From Spirochaetota bacterium (GTDB lineage: Bacteria; Spirochaetota; Brachyspiria; Brachyspirales; JACRPF01), in contig JACRPF010000003.1 of the NCBI GenBank assembly GCA_016214035.1, positions 1-64,000 on the forward strand: a stretch of 64,000 bases of DNA. The letters are read 5' to 3'. Position 1 is the stretch's first letter. Every line of letters starts with the position of its first letter. The notes under the pieces were generated by a model. That model had not been told where the DNA came from. It did no database searches and saw nothing but the letters and a program-made list of their open reading frames with translations. The position numbers and the translations under genes are program-made. Below are positions 25,442 through 33,463 of this stretch, piece by piece.

Positions 25442-26666
25442 GCGCTTTGTCATCATCGCGGCATCTGTTGCGGCTGTCATCCTCGTCGTCGTGGTATTCG
25501 TACTTCCCCGGCTGGCAACCACCGGCACGTACATCGACACACCGGTACGTTACGGCACCTTCGTCGATACTCTTTCGTCAACCGGAGAGATTGATTCACT
25601 GAAATATGTCAGCGTCACCGCGCCCAAAGCGCCGTATCTGCGTCAGCTCATCTACTGCATGGAGGAGGGCAAGCAGGTGCAGGCGGGCGAGCTTGTCGCG
25701 CGTTTTGACCCGTCGCCGGTGTTCGATCACATTGACGCGGCGAGCAACAATATCACGAGGCTTTCAAACAATCTCATCTCCGACATCATCGACTGGGATA
25801 TGAAGATATTCAGTTACTCGATGGAACTTTCCAACGCCATCGAACAGCGGAAGATCTACGAGCTCAATCTCTCCACGGTGAAATTCGAGTCGAAGTACCG
25901 GCGGTCGGTTGCCGAAGCGAGTTACCGCAACTCAAAGCTCGACGTGGAGAACGCCGAACGGCGCATGCAGCAGACGAAATATCAGAAGGATTACACCACG
26001 CGCCGGCAGGTGGGATGGATTAAATACTGGTTTGACTACATCGAAAAAGACAAGGAATATCTCAAGCAGTATGAATGCTACGCCCCCATGAATTCCATCG
26101 TGGTGTATCCGGTGGTCACACTCGGCGGCGCATACCGGAAAGCGGTCATCGGCGATATGATTGAATACGGCAGGGAGTTTCTCCGGCTGCCCACGTTCTC
26201 GTCGTCGGCGGTGAAGATATCTGTTGAGGAGCGGTTCATCAATAAGGTGTATATGGGTATGAAGGCGGTCATACGTCCGCGTTCATTCCCCGATTACGTG
26301 ATACAGGGAACGGTGGCGTCGGTTGCAGGATATGCGGCCGAGGATATCATCATCAAGGACAAACGGTTCTTCGAGGTTATCATCGCCATGCAGGGTACGC
26401 CCAATCCGAACTACGTGAAACCGGGCATGACGATGAACGTGGACCTCGTCATACGCGAATACACGAACGTGTATATGGTGCCGAAGGATTTCGTGAAGGT
26501 GAAACATCTTGTGCCCTATGTCTACTCGATGAGCGGTCCCGCCGCCCGGGAGTACGTGCTTCCGGTGGATAAGGAGACCGACGACTATTATCTCGTATTC
26601 AAGGCAACCGCCGCGTCAAACCGGCTGTTCGGCGGGTTTGCACCGAAGGTGGTGTTTGTGCCGTGA
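25434..26666 (+). CDS. Second HlyD/MacA-type periplasmic adaptor
   Basis: This 410-residue protein has an N-terminal helix (VIIAASVAAVILVVVVFVLPRL) directly after MNKRF, so it is a normal single-pass adaptor. Lipoyl-like halves (GEIDSLKYVSVTAPKAPYLRQLIYCMEEGKQVQAGELVARFDPSPVF and YECYAPMNSIVVYPVVTLGG) flank a helical hairpin. Beta-barrel sequence follows (VKISVEERFINKVYMGMKAVIRPRSFPDYVIQGTV). It differs strongly from the first adaptor at 22732 and lacks that protein's cytoplasmic extension, so a mixed adaptor ring is possible. It is the last gene of the five-gene unit. A 310-nt gap follows that holds the structured inverted repeat. Confidence 0.85.
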   Translation: MNKRFVIIAASVAAVILVVVVFVLPRLATTGTYIDTPVRYGTFVDTLSSTGEIDSLKYVSVTAPKAPYLRQLIYCMEEGKQVQAGELVARFDPSPVFDHIDAASNNITRLSNNLISDIIDWDMKIFSYSMELSNAIEQRKIYELNLSTVKFESKYRRSVAEASYRNSKLDVENAERRMQQTKYQKDYTTRRQVGWIKYWFDYIEKDKEYLKQYECYAPMNSIVVYPVVTLGGAYRKAVIGDMIEYGREFLRLPTFSSSAVKISVEERFINKVYMGMKAVIRPRSFPDYVIQGTVASVAGYAAEDIIIKDKRFFEVIIAMQGTPNPNYVKPGMTMNVDLVIREYTNVYMVPKDFVKVKHLVPYVYSMSGPAAREYVLPVDKETDDYYLVFKATAASNRLFGGFAPKVVFVP

Positions 26667-26698
26667 GCCGTGGCGGCGGGTGCGCGGTAGTGCTCGTC

Positions 26699-26804
26699 GG
26701 GAATGTCTTTTTCTTCGATGCACCGCTCGGCGCTCATCATCCTGATGAATCACTCGCTCTCGCGGCATCCGTGCCGCTCGTGCATCTCAGAAAAAGACAT
26801 TCCC
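26699..26804. repeat. Structured 106-nt inverted repeat with internal hairpins (possible ncRNA or mobile mini-element)
   Basis: A 16-nt arm GGGAATGTCTTTTTCT (26699-26714) is perfectly repeated in reverse complement at 26789-26804. After a 3x3 internal loop the stem continues for 6 bp (ATGCAC 26718-26723 with GTGCAT 26780-26785). Inside the closed stem are at least two perfect hairpins: CATCA-TCC-TGATG (26735-26747) and GCGGCA-TCCG-TGCCGC (26762-26777). A minor CGC-TCG-GCG stem also occurs at 26724-26732. The whole folds as a multibranched junction. It lies 33 nt after the efflux operon. There is no T tract after the stem on the plus strand, so it is not an ordinary terminator. The remaining bases to 26976 show nothing recognisable. 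Confidence 0.6.
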
Positions 26805-26976
26805 TTACTCGCTGTACGCGCATTTTTGATGAGTGTGTGGTCTGGTTCGCATGGAATATTAAAATTTTCTGTTTTCTACGTTCTCCGAATCAACTATATT
26901 CCATATATCAGCGTGGTTACGCTTGTGCGGCAACGTTCTAAGCTATCTTATAACGATTCTACACTGGTATATATAG

Positions 26977-27615
26977 CTATTCCTTAATACCTGCTTTTAT
27001 TCGTTTCACCGTATCCGATATATCGTTTGCTGAGGTGATCTCACTTACCAAGGCCACGCATTTCGCGCCATGCGCAAGTACTTCCGATAGAGTATGCTCT
27101 TTTATACCGCCGATAGCAACAAAAGGAATACTGATATTGTCCACGGCATAATCGAGATATGCGAGACCAACCGGCGCGCACACATCTACTTTTGTATTTG
27201 TGCGGTATAGCGGGCCGACACCGATGTAGTCGGCACCGTCGGCAACCGCCGTGCACGCCTGCTCCGGCGTATGTGTGGAGACACCGATGATCATATTGTT
27301 TCCAACCAATGAACGCACGATTGCTATCGGCATATCATCCTGGCCGATGTGGACGCCGTCGGCATGTACCGCAAGCGCAATATCGGCGTGATCATTGACA
27401 ATAAACGTCGCGCCCGCCGCATCGGTGAGTTTACGCACCAGCATGCACTCGCAATATTGCTGTTTTATCGATATGCTTTTTTCACGATACTGAATGATTT
27501 TTGCGCCGCCATCAAGCATGGCGCGAACAACGGCTTCTGTTGAACGCCCGTTTGAGAATTCGCGTGCGGTGATGCAATATAACGGGTAATTCAATTTCTG
27601 TAATCGAGCGTTCAT
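26977..27615 (-). CDS. thiE: Thiamine-phosphate synthase ThiE
   Basis: ThiE joins HMP diphosphate and thiazole phosphate to form thiamin monophosphate in the cytoplasm. The 212 residues match the usual length. Visible motifs are YCITAREFSNGR, the QYREK phosphate-contacting segment (GGAKIIQYREKS), FIVNDHADIALAVHADGVHIGQDDMP (the DH and HxGQ(E/D)D motifs), IIGVSTHTPEQA and GADYIGVGPLYRTNTK with VAIGGI near the end. It overlaps thiF by 4 nt and is the last gene of the thiSGHFE operon under TPP riboswitch control. Confidence 0.95.
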   Translation of the reverse strand: MNARLQKLNYPLYCITAREFSNGRSTEAVVRAMLDGGAKIIQYREKSISIKQQYCECMLVRKLTDAAGATFIVNDHADIALAVHADGVHIGQDDMPIAIVRSLVGNNMIIGVSTHTPEQACTAVADGADYIGVGPLYRTNTKVDVCAPVGLAYLDYAVDNISIPFVAIGGIKEHTLSEVLAHGAKCVALVSEITSANDISDTVKRIKAGIKE

Positions 27616-28217
27616 TGCAACACCCAGGAAAGAACAACGTCAGCCTCTTTTGCCGCAGCAACCATCACGCGTGGCGCACATGGAGGCTGATCGGAACCAA
27701 CGGCGGTCTTGCCGTCGCCGATGAGGGCGAATTGCCCGTGAACCCAGCGGGTGACGATCGCGTCGGCATTGCCCCAGCCTGCAAGTCCCGATGCCGACAC
27801 GTACAGCTTGTCCGATCGTGCGTATGTCTCGGCCAGCATTCGTTTACCCGCTGCCGTATCGAGCGCCTCAATAACAATGTCGCACTTCCGGTAGAGCGTG
27901 CTTGTATTTGTTTCAGTTATCCTTGTCATATGCGCTTCAACGTTAATCAAGGGGTTAATGCGAAAAAGATTCGCCTGCAATGCGTGAACTTTCGGCGTGC
28001 CAATCTGGTCGGCGAAATAAAATTGGCGGTTCAGATTCGACGCTTCCACGATATCGTAATCACAAATGGTGAAATGGATAAAACCGCTGCGCACGAGACA
28101 TGCCGCCGCGTTCGATCCGAGACCACCAGCTCCGACAATCCCGACGTGTGCATTTTGAATCGCCTTAAGTTTTTCAATTCCATAACAAATCTCTAACGCA
28201 TCAGTGAATGAACTCAT
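27612..28217 (-). CDS. thiF: ThiS adenylyltransferase ThiF (short form)
   Basis: ThiF is an E1-like enzyme that adenylates the C-terminal Gly of ThiS for sulfur transfer. The 201-residue product is the short ThiF form found with thiSGH in many anaerobes. It has the nucleotide-binding GIVGAGGLGSNAAACLVRSGF, the DYDIVEASNLNRQFYF segment (Asp and the NRQ arginine finger) and DIVIEALDTAAGKRM. The zinc-type CxxC pairs of longer MoeB-like E1s are not seen; one Cys occurs in QPPCAPRV. ATG 28217 follows GGAGGG and begins 1 nt after the thiH stop; an upstream in-frame start is less likely. Confidence 0.93.
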   Translation of the reverse strand: MSSFTDALEICYGIEKLKAIQNAHVGIVGAGGLGSNAAACLVRSGFIHFTICDYDIVEASNLNRQFYFADQIGTPKVHALQANLFRINPLINVEAHMTRITETNTSTLYRKCDIVIEALDTAAGKRMLAETYARSDKLYVSASGLAGWGNADAIVTRWVHGQFALIGDGKTAVGSDQPPCAPRVMVAAAKEADVVLSWVLQ

Positions 28218-28218
28218 G

Positions 28219-29334
28219 TCACCCTCCAAGATTCTGCCAGTCATGCATTACCGGTTGATATCCTTTCGCGGTAATTGCGGCGCAAAACTCCGTAACGCTT
28301 CGCGTGTCGGCAACATCGAATTGGCCAGTATCATGGATGGAATCAGCATAACCGCCGACGGATGTTTTTGAGCCGGCAGACATCCGTGTCGCTCCGATGC
28401 CTATCAATTTATCACGGAACGATGACCGCTCACGTGTCGAGATTGTGATGCCGGCATGCGGAAGAAACAGACGAAATGCAAGCATCATCTGCACGAATGA
28501 CTCATCGTCGACCGCATACGGTGCCCGGTATCCTCCCGCTTCAGGACGTATACGCGGCATCGAAACGCCCAGTTCGATATAGGGATATGTATTTTCGAGA
28601 TATCGTGCATGCAGCGCTGTCATAGCCGCATCGGTTCGCCATTCACTCAGTCCCATGAGAGCGCCGATAGTAATTGTGCGGCAACGGGCGCGAGCCGCAC
28701 GGTCGGGTGTATCAAGGCGATAGCGGAAATTGCGTTTCGGGCCGCTCGGGTGCAATTCCAGATAACGTAATTCGTCGTATGTTTCCTGGTATATCGTCAA
28801 CCCGTCAACGCCCACCCGGAAAAGCGTTTCATATTCACCCTGTTCAAGCGGATAAATTTCAACCGCGATATACGGAAAATATGCTTTCAAAATCAATACA
28901 CATTCCTGAATATATGAAACGGAAGAGGCGCCGCGGGATTCTCCCGTCAATATGAGGATATTTCTGATTCCCGTTCCTGCGATAGCTTCCGCCTCGCGAC
29001 GTACATCATCTATTGACAGTGTCGTACGAGTGATGTCATTTGTATCGCGATAACCACAATACGCGCATTGATTCACGCAATAATTGGAAAGGTACAGCGG
29101 GGCGTACAATGATATCACACGACCGAAATTTCGAAGCGTTATTTCCTTCGCACGTCGCGCCATCAATTCAAGATGGTGCAATGCCGACGGTGACAGCAAG
29201 GCAAACAGATCTGACGTGGCCAGTGTGTCTTTCTCAATAGCGCACAACACCTGACGTGATGTGTAGATAGAAAAATCGATGTTTTCAAATTGCCGCAGAT
29301 AGTCGTAAATGCTGTTTGATAATTCATCATTCAT
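28219..29334 (-). CDS. thiH: 2-iminoacetate synthase ThiH (radical SAM)
   Basis: ThiH uses a [4Fe-4S] cluster and SAM to cleave tyrosine to dehydroglycine (2-iminoacetate) plus p-cresol, supplying the glycine-derived part of the thiazole. The 371 residues are normal length. The radical-SAM motif reads C-V-N-Q-C-A-Y-C in APLYLSNYCVNQCAYCGYRD (about residue 83). The family sequences ILILTGESRGASSVSYI and EIYPLEQGEYETLFRVGVDGLTIYQETYD are clear. The enzyme (rather than the aerobic glycine oxidase ThiO) is typical of anaerobic or facultative bacteria. The gene sits between thiG (24 nt upstream) and thiF. Confidence 0.96.
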   Translation of the reverse strand: MNDELSNSIYDYLRQFENIDFSIYTSRQVLCAIEKDTLATSDLFALLSPSALHHLELMARRAKEITLRNFGRVISLYAPLYLSNYCVNQCAYCGYRDTNDITRTTLSIDDVRREAEAIAGTGIRNILILTGESRGASSVSYIQECVLILKAYFPYIAVEIYPLEQGEYETLFRVGVDGLTIYQETYDELRYLELHPSGPKRNFRYRLDTPDRAARARCRTITIGALMGLSEWRTDAAMTALHARYLENTYPYIELGVSMPRIRPEAGGYRAPYAVDDESFVQMMLAFRLFLPHAGITISTRERSSFRDKLIGIGATRMSAGSKTSVGGYADSIHDTGQFDVADTRSVTEFCAAITAKGYQPVMHDWQNLGG

Positions 29335-29358
29335 GCTGTATTCCGCCTGATCAATGTC

Positions 29359-30126
29359 TCAATGTAAAAAACCGGTCAAGGGTGAAGATGCTTGCGCGAT
29401 ATCGTTTATTGCGCCGAGACCTGCGCGAAAACCTTCACGGCCGCCTTCCACCGCGAGCGAGAACGCGCGGGCTATACGAACCGGATCTTCCGCTGTTGCA
29501 ACTGCGGTGTTTGCAAGCACCGCAGCCGCACCAATCTCCATTGCTTCCGCCGCTTGCGATGGGCGTCCGATTCCCGCATCCACCACCACGGGCAATGCGA
29601 TTTCATTGATAATAATTTTGATGATCTCGCGGGTTGTCATCCCTTTATTCGTTCCGATGGGCGCACCAAGCGGCATAATCGTCGCTGCACCGGCATCGCG
29701 TAAACGTCGTGCGTCCATTAGATCCGGGTTCATATACGGCATAACGATGAAACCTCGTTTGGCAAGCGTTTCGGTTGCGCGTATTGTTTCGTAATTATCG
29801 GGTAAAAGATATTTATTATCCGAAATCACCTCAACCTTGATCCACTTTGTCCTGCATAACTCACGGGCAATTTCGGCGATTCGCACCGCCTCTTCCGCGG
29901 TTCTCGCACCGGAGGTATTCGGCATAAGGATACAATCCGATGGAATGTAATCAAGCACATTCTCTTTATTTGATGCGGTATCCACCCGACGCAGGGCGAC
30001 GGTTACGATGTGCGCGCGTGAGGCTTCTATCACCTGTCGCATCAATTCGTATGATCCGAATTTCCCAGAACCGATAAAAAAACGATTCCTGATTGGGTGC
30101 CCTTGTATCACCAATATATCTTCCAT
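29359..30126 (-). CDS. thiG: Thiazole synthase ThiG
   Basis: ThiG forms the thiazole ring from DXP, dehydroglycine and ThiS thiocarboxylate. The 255 residues show [37 protein letters not shown], the catalytic-Lys segment [35 protein letters not shown] and [35 protein letters not shown], which are textbook family motifs. The ATG shares one base with the thiS stop (TAATG overlap), so ThiS and ThiG are made in a coupled way, as expected for a complex. Confidence 0.97.
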   Translation of the reverse strand: MEDILVIQGHPIRNRFFIGSGKFGSYELMRQVIEASRAHIVTVALRRVDTASNKENVLDYIPSDCILMPNTSGARTAEEAVRIAEIARELCRTKWIKVEVISDNKYLLPDNYETIRATETLAKRGFIVMPYMNPDLMDARRLRDAGAATIMPLGAPIGTNKGMTTREIIKIIINEIALPVVVDAGIGRPSQAAEAMEIGAAAVLANTAVATAEDPVRIARAFSLAVEGGREGFRAGLGAINDIAQASSPLTGFLH

Positions 30127-30326
30127 TAGCCGCCTCCGACAAAAGAAAGTAATTCAATCTGATCGCCATTTCCCACGACAGTGGTGTCCCAGTTTTCACG
30201 TCTGACAATATGCATATTCTGCTCAACGACAACGCTGAGCGGATCAAGCTTCTGCTCGGCAACTACTGCGGCAATCGTCATCAACTCGCGAACAACGACT
30301 TCATTGCCGTTCAGGTGAATGATCAT
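30126..30326 (-). CDS. thiS: Sulfur carrier protein ThiS
   Basis: This 66-residue ubiquitin-like sulfur carrier starts [12 protein letters not shown] and ends FVGGG; the final Gly-Gly is adenylated by ThiF and then thiocarboxylated. The ATG at 30326 has GGAGGC just upstream; the longer open frame reaches back through the riboswitch terminator and is not real. It is the first gene of the operon, 18 nt after the intrinsic terminator of the TPP riboswitch. Confidence 0.95.
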   Translation of the reverse strand: MIIHLNGNEVVVRELMTIAAVVAEQKLDPLSVVVEQNMHIVRRENWDTTVVGNGDQIELLSFVGGG

Positions 30327-30343
30327 AACGCCTCCGTAATGAA

Positions 30344-30377
30344 GATAAAAAAAAACAGACCCTTTTGAGGGGCCTGC
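30344..30377 (-). terminator. Riboswitch-controlled intrinsic terminator
   Basis: On the minus strand, CAGGCCCCT and AGGGTCTG arms around a short loop are followed by a run of nine T. It lies between the TPP aptamer and thiS, so transcription attenuation is the expected mechanism. Confidence 0.88.
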
Positions 30378-30389
30378 TATTTGACGTAA

Positions 30390-30480
30390 AACGTAGGTTC
30401 CCTCCGCCGGCATTACCCGGTTCAGGTTGTGTGGGTGTGATCTCAGCCGATGTATCGAAACATTGGCACCCCAACCGATG
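30390..30480 (-). promoter_or_regulatory. TPP riboswitch (THI element)
   Basis: On the minus strand the aptamer shows all core pieces in order: GGGGTGCC, GGCTGAGATCACACCC, ACCTGAACCGGGTAATGCC and GGCGGAGGGAAC. These match the thi-box consensus. It is placed between the promoter at 30506-30533 and the terminator at 30344-30377, upstream of thiSGHFE. High TPP should promote the terminator and switch the operon off. Confidence 0.97.
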
Positions 30481-30505
30481 AAATGTAAAAGATCAATTAA
30501 TCACT

Positions 30506-30533
30506 ATTATATGTGCTTTGTAATAATATTCAA
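30506..30533 (-). promoter_or_regulatory. Promoter of the thiSGHFE operon
   Basis: On the minus strand, TTGAAT (30528-30533) and TATAAT (30506-30511) are spaced by 16 nt, about 25 nt upstream of the TPP aptamer. The rest of 30534-30668 holds nothing recognisable. Confidence 0.6.
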
Positions 30534-30668
30534 TGCCAGTGCCAATTGAAAATCAGTATCTATTCCGCACCCGTATCCTTCCACTTGAAAAACACCATCT
30601 ACAACGACGCAGTCACATACTGCGCCACCGGCATCCGCTCCGTAAAAAGTACGTTACCTATTATCAAG

Positions 30669-31544
30669 TTATCTCCCGCTCCGTACAACGCGGAATCCCG
30701 TGTCATACATCGAGGTGAGCGGCGATGTGTAGCTCCGTGCCGACGAGCGCAGTGAATTGTTCTGATCGGGGATGCCGCCGCCGCGCTGGATACGGTATTC
30801 TCCGGAGGGCGGTCCCTTCGGGTCGGCGATGCTTTTTATGTCGTAATCGTCAAAGAAGTCGAAGCACCACTCGGATGCATTGCCCGACATGTCATAGAGT
30901 CCGAAAGTGTTCGGTTTTTTCTGACCGACGGGATGCGTTTGTCCGCCGCAGTTGGCGTAATTCCAGAAATAGTCGCCCGTGACTTCGATTCCCCAGTAGT
31001 AGCGGTTGGTTGATCCGGCGCGGCACGCATATTCCCATTCCGCCTCGGTGGGAAGCCGGAAGCCGCCGGCGTTCCACTGCACACATGCGGGTGATATGTC
31101 GATGGCTCCTTTGCGATACACGTCTTTTTTCTGTGCCGTTGTGTAGTAGCAGGGACGAAGCCCGTGCATTTCCGACGCAGCATTACACCACTTCACAGCG
31201 CAGTACCAGTTCACGGCGGTCACCGGTTCATTATCGTCATGCGATACCGGTTTGAAAAGATGGCCGCCCATGGCGCCGGGTGTCTCAAAATCATAGCCGT
31301 GCTGCATCGCCCAGTCGGCGACTTTTTTCCAGACATTGTACGTGGTCTCATATTTCGCCATGGTGAAGGGCGATACCGTCACGGTGCGATTGGGCTTTTC
31401 AATGATTTCGTACGAGGAGCCCATTACGAAACTGCCGCCGGGAATATCGACCATGATGATGAGGTTTGTTTCCGCGGGAATGGCTGATACCGTTATCGCG
31501 CAGATAATGAGCGCGAGTGATGTCGCGTACAGGGGATGTCTCAT
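30669..31544 (-). CDS. SUMF1/FGE-superfamily protein, non-catalytic type, secreted
   Basis: The gene encodes 291 residues with signal peptide MRHPLYATSLALIICAITVSAIPAE. A formylglycine-generating-enzyme-like domain follows: DIPGGSFVMGSSYEIIEKPNRTVTVSPFTMAKYETTYNVWKKVADWA, PVTAVNWYCAVKWCNAASEMHG, GFRLPTEAEWEYACRAGS, NTFGLYDMSGNASEWCFDFF and RGGGIPDQNNSLRSSARSY. The two catalytic cysteines of true FGE, expected in the G-G-S-x-x-C region, are absent (GGGIPDQNN). It is therefore a binding or other SUMF1-fold protein, not a sulfatase activator. An in-frame ATG 18 nt upstream lies within the DUF3108 gene; 31544 fits the signal peptide better and starts 1 nt after that gene's stop. Confidence 0.88.
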   Translation of the reverse strand: MRHPLYATSLALIICAITVSAIPAETNLIIMVDIPGGSFVMGSSYEIIEKPNRTVTVSPFTMAKYETTYNVWKKVADWAMQHGYDFETPGAMGGHLFKPVSHDDNEPVTAVNWYCAVKWCNAASEMHGLRPCYYTTAQKKDVYRKGAIDISPACVQWNAGGFRLPTEAEWEYACRAGSTNRYYWGIEVTGDYFWNYANCGGQTHPVGQKKPNTFGLYDMSGNASEWCFDFFDDYDIKSIADPKGPPSGEYRIQRGGGIPDQNNSLRSSARSYTSPLTSMYDTGFRVVRSGR

Positions 31545-31545
31545 G

Positions 31546-32343
31546 CTACTGCCCCGTCTCATACTTCACAAGCCGCGCCTGTGCAACCAGCGAGAAGCCC
31601 GCGAATTTCAACGCGGGGATGGTGAGCGTGAGCGGAATGGCGTCACGTTCATCCGCCAGTTTCGCGGTGATGCCGAAATATTCTTTTTCGCTTATTTCCA
31701 CGGCGGGTACGGGTTTTCTGCCGAACGCCTTCACCCGCACGGCGTCGGACGCGGCGAAGGTGAAATGCACTTCATGCAGCCGGTCATAGTTAATCCAGAC
31801 AAAATCGTACGGTATGGATCTGTTCCGTGTGCGCAGCGTAAAAAGTGCCGTGATGATATCCGCGCTGTTTTTCGGATAGCGCATCTTTTTGCCGAAGGTG
31901 TTCCGCCGGTCATAATATATGCCGGTGTTCGACGTGGCGGTGGCGAATGCCGGGAGATTTGTCAGGAGTGTATGATTGGTCCATTTACCCTGATGTACGA
32001 AACATTCAATGCGGTACGGTGTTCCGGTTTCGGCGTCGAACCACGAATGATACTCGCTGTTGAACGGATAGAGTGAGTTGATGATGTCAATTGAGGTGAT
32101 GCGCGCACATGCGTGATAGACAATGCGCGATGCGATGTTCGTCCGCTCGAGGATGAACAGATCCACGCTGCCGATCTTTCCCGAGATGTTGAGTTCGGGA
32201 ATATCAATGGAGAAATCATATGTCAGATGTTCGCCGGTATTGAACGCGGATGCGGATGCGGCGGTGAGAAGGAGCACCAGCATTAACAGCAGGTGTGCCG
32301 TGATGCAGTGCGGCAATGGACGTCGGGGATGCGTCAATAACAT
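31546..32343 (-). CDS. DUF3108 domain-containing secreted protein
   Basis: This 265-residue protein has a hydrophobic N-terminus (CITAHLLLMLVLLLTAASASAF). The mature sequence has DUF3108 features: FNTGEHLTYDFSIDIPELNISGKIGSVDLFI at the start, SEYHSWFDAETGTPYRIECFVHQGKW, and the central PKNSADIITALFTLRTR. It is a periplasmic or outer-membrane-facing protein of unknown biochemical function. The gene lies 1 nt upstream of the SUMF1-like gene and the two are led by a promoter at 32382-32410, so they probably work in the same envelope process. Confidence 0.8.
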   Translation of the reverse strand: MLLTHPRRPLPHCITAHLLLMLVLLLTAASASAFNTGEHLTYDFSIDIPELNISGKIGSVDLFILERTNIASRIVYHACARITSIDIINSLYPFNSEYHSWFDAETGTPYRIECFVHQGKWTNHTLLTNLPAFATATSNTGIYYDRRNTFGKKMRYPKNSADIITALFTLRTRNRSIPYDFVWINYDRLHEVHFTFAASDAVRVKAFGRKPVPAVEISEKEYFGITAKLADERDAIPLTLTIPALKFAGFSLVAQARLVKYETGQ

Positions 32344-32381
32344 CAGGCAGTATTCCTCAGAGGCGACAAGACGTATGCTAC

Positions 32382-32410
32382 AGTATAGAGCTCCGTGTCA
32401 GTCACGTCAA
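32382..32410 (-). promoter_or_regulatory. Promoter of the DUF3108/SUMF1 pair
   Basis: On the minus strand, TTGACG (32405-32410) and TATACT (32382-32387) are spaced by 17 nt, about 40 nt upstream of the ATG at 32343. Confidence 0.6.
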
Positions 32411-32481
32411 GCGCTGATGTATTATCGCGCCCTTGTTCGTTTATACGGTATTCGCGCGCATCGTCAATGTACTATCCATTG

Positions 32482-33447
32482 TCAGAAATGGTCTGCGTGA
32501 TAAAAAGTGAAATCGCCGTCACGTTCAACCGACGCGATGAACGATTCGGTCGACTGAATACCGGAAGACGGCAACAATGCAAGATACATACCTTCAGGAC
32601 GCGTGCCCGCGGTGAAAGCGATGCCGTTCGTCGTCAATAATGCCGGAATATCGTTTCCACCGGAAATGTCGAGTTCAACTGCCTGCAGGCTTTTTGAATA
32701 TGCGAGCGCAGCAAGCAGCACTATTTCATGTTTCCCGTCGGCCGCAGCGATCTCACCGATGCGGAAGGGGATGCCCTGTGCATCATAGCGCATATGGAAA
32801 TATCCGGCGGCATGTCCGCCGTCTATCACGGTGAAAAAACGCGGAGAACGCAGCCGGAAGCCGAGTACAAAACGGCGGAAGTATTCACGCGAACGGATGA
32901 TTGTGCCGGAGCGTCCACTGTTGTACTGCGCATAGATAGCCGCATAGTGTTCCAGGTCGTCATCGACATAGGGGCGGATAGTCGCGGATACGTTGAGCGC
33001 CGGCACGGTGATGCGGGAGTATGCCGCGCTGATATTCCGGTATCCAAAACGTTCATAGAGCTTTTGATCGCCGAAAAGGTATGAGAGCGCATAACCTTCG
33101 GAACGCATAAACGATACGGCCGCTTCCATGACATTACGCATGAGTCCCTGACCGCGGAAATCGGGATGTGTGGCTACACTGCCGATGCATCCTACGCGCA
33201 TATCCCCGCTTTTAAAACGCTGCGTGCGATCGAATACGACAAGACCCGATGCAACGCGTCCGTTCTTGCGAAGCAGTATGACATTGCGCCGGTGTGCCGT
33301 ATTGTCGAAGCAGGGGTCGTTTGCGATGATGTCGGCAAAGAATTCCCGTGAGGTACGCGGAGCGAAAGCGGCGGCGCAGAGGTCGTGCATGGCCTCGATG
33401 TCCGCGTCGTTCTGCGGCGAATACAGTTCAATAGCGGATTCCTGCAT
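32482..33447 (-). CDS. GNAT-family N-acetyltransferase (Eis-like two-domain)
   Basis: This 321-residue protein has an N-terminal GNAT domain with the acetyl-CoA loop VGCIGSVATHPDFRGQGLMRNVMEAAVSFMRSEGYALSYLFGDQKLYERFGY (R/Q-x-x-G-x-G/A region). A second acyltransferase-like half starts at about residue 150 (PYVDDDLEHYAAIYAQYNSGRSGTIIRSREYFRRFVLGFRLRSP), as in Eis-type proteins. It likely acetylates an amine-bearing small molecule; the substrate is unknown. It starts 16 nt after the end of the large glycosidase gene with GAGGAG upstream, so it is probably co-transcribed with that gene. Confidence 0.85.
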   Translation of the reverse strand: MQESAIELYSPQNDADIEAMHDLCAAAFAPRTSREFFADIIANDPCFDNTAHRRNVILLRKNGRVASGLVVFDRTQRFKSGDMRVGCIGSVATHPDFRGQGLMRNVMEAAVSFMRSEGYALSYLFGDQKLYERFGYRNISAAYSRITVPALNVSATIRPYVDDDLEHYAAIYAQYNSGRSGTIIRSREYFRRFVLGFRLRSPRFFTVIDGGHAAGYFHMRYDAQGIPFRIGEIAAADGKHEIVLLAALAYSKSLQAVELDISGGNDIPALLTTNGIAFTAGTRPEGMYLALLPSSGIQSTESFIASVERDGDFTFYHADHF

Positions 33448-33463
33448 GGTTATTTCACTCCTC

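Noticed and set aside
24215-25540. Long minus-strand open frame of 441 codons opposite the MacB-like permease
   Set aside because: The permease has strong MacB/FtsX motifs. The antisense translation is His/Asp-rich, low-complexity and unlike a protein.
26699-26804. attC integron site or CRISPR remnant
   Set aside because: No RYYYAAC/GTTRRRY core pair, no integrase and no repeated spacer pattern; only one copy of the inverted repeat is in the window.
26663-26987. Short plus-strand frames of about 90 codons after the efflux operon
   Set aside because: They run through the inverted repeat, lack a good ribosome-binding site and show no protein-like pattern.
30327-30413. N-terminal extension of ThiS from an upstream in-frame start
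   Set aside because: It would be translated from the terminator and the 3' end of the riboswitch. The 66-residue form with GGAGGC upstream matches ThiS.
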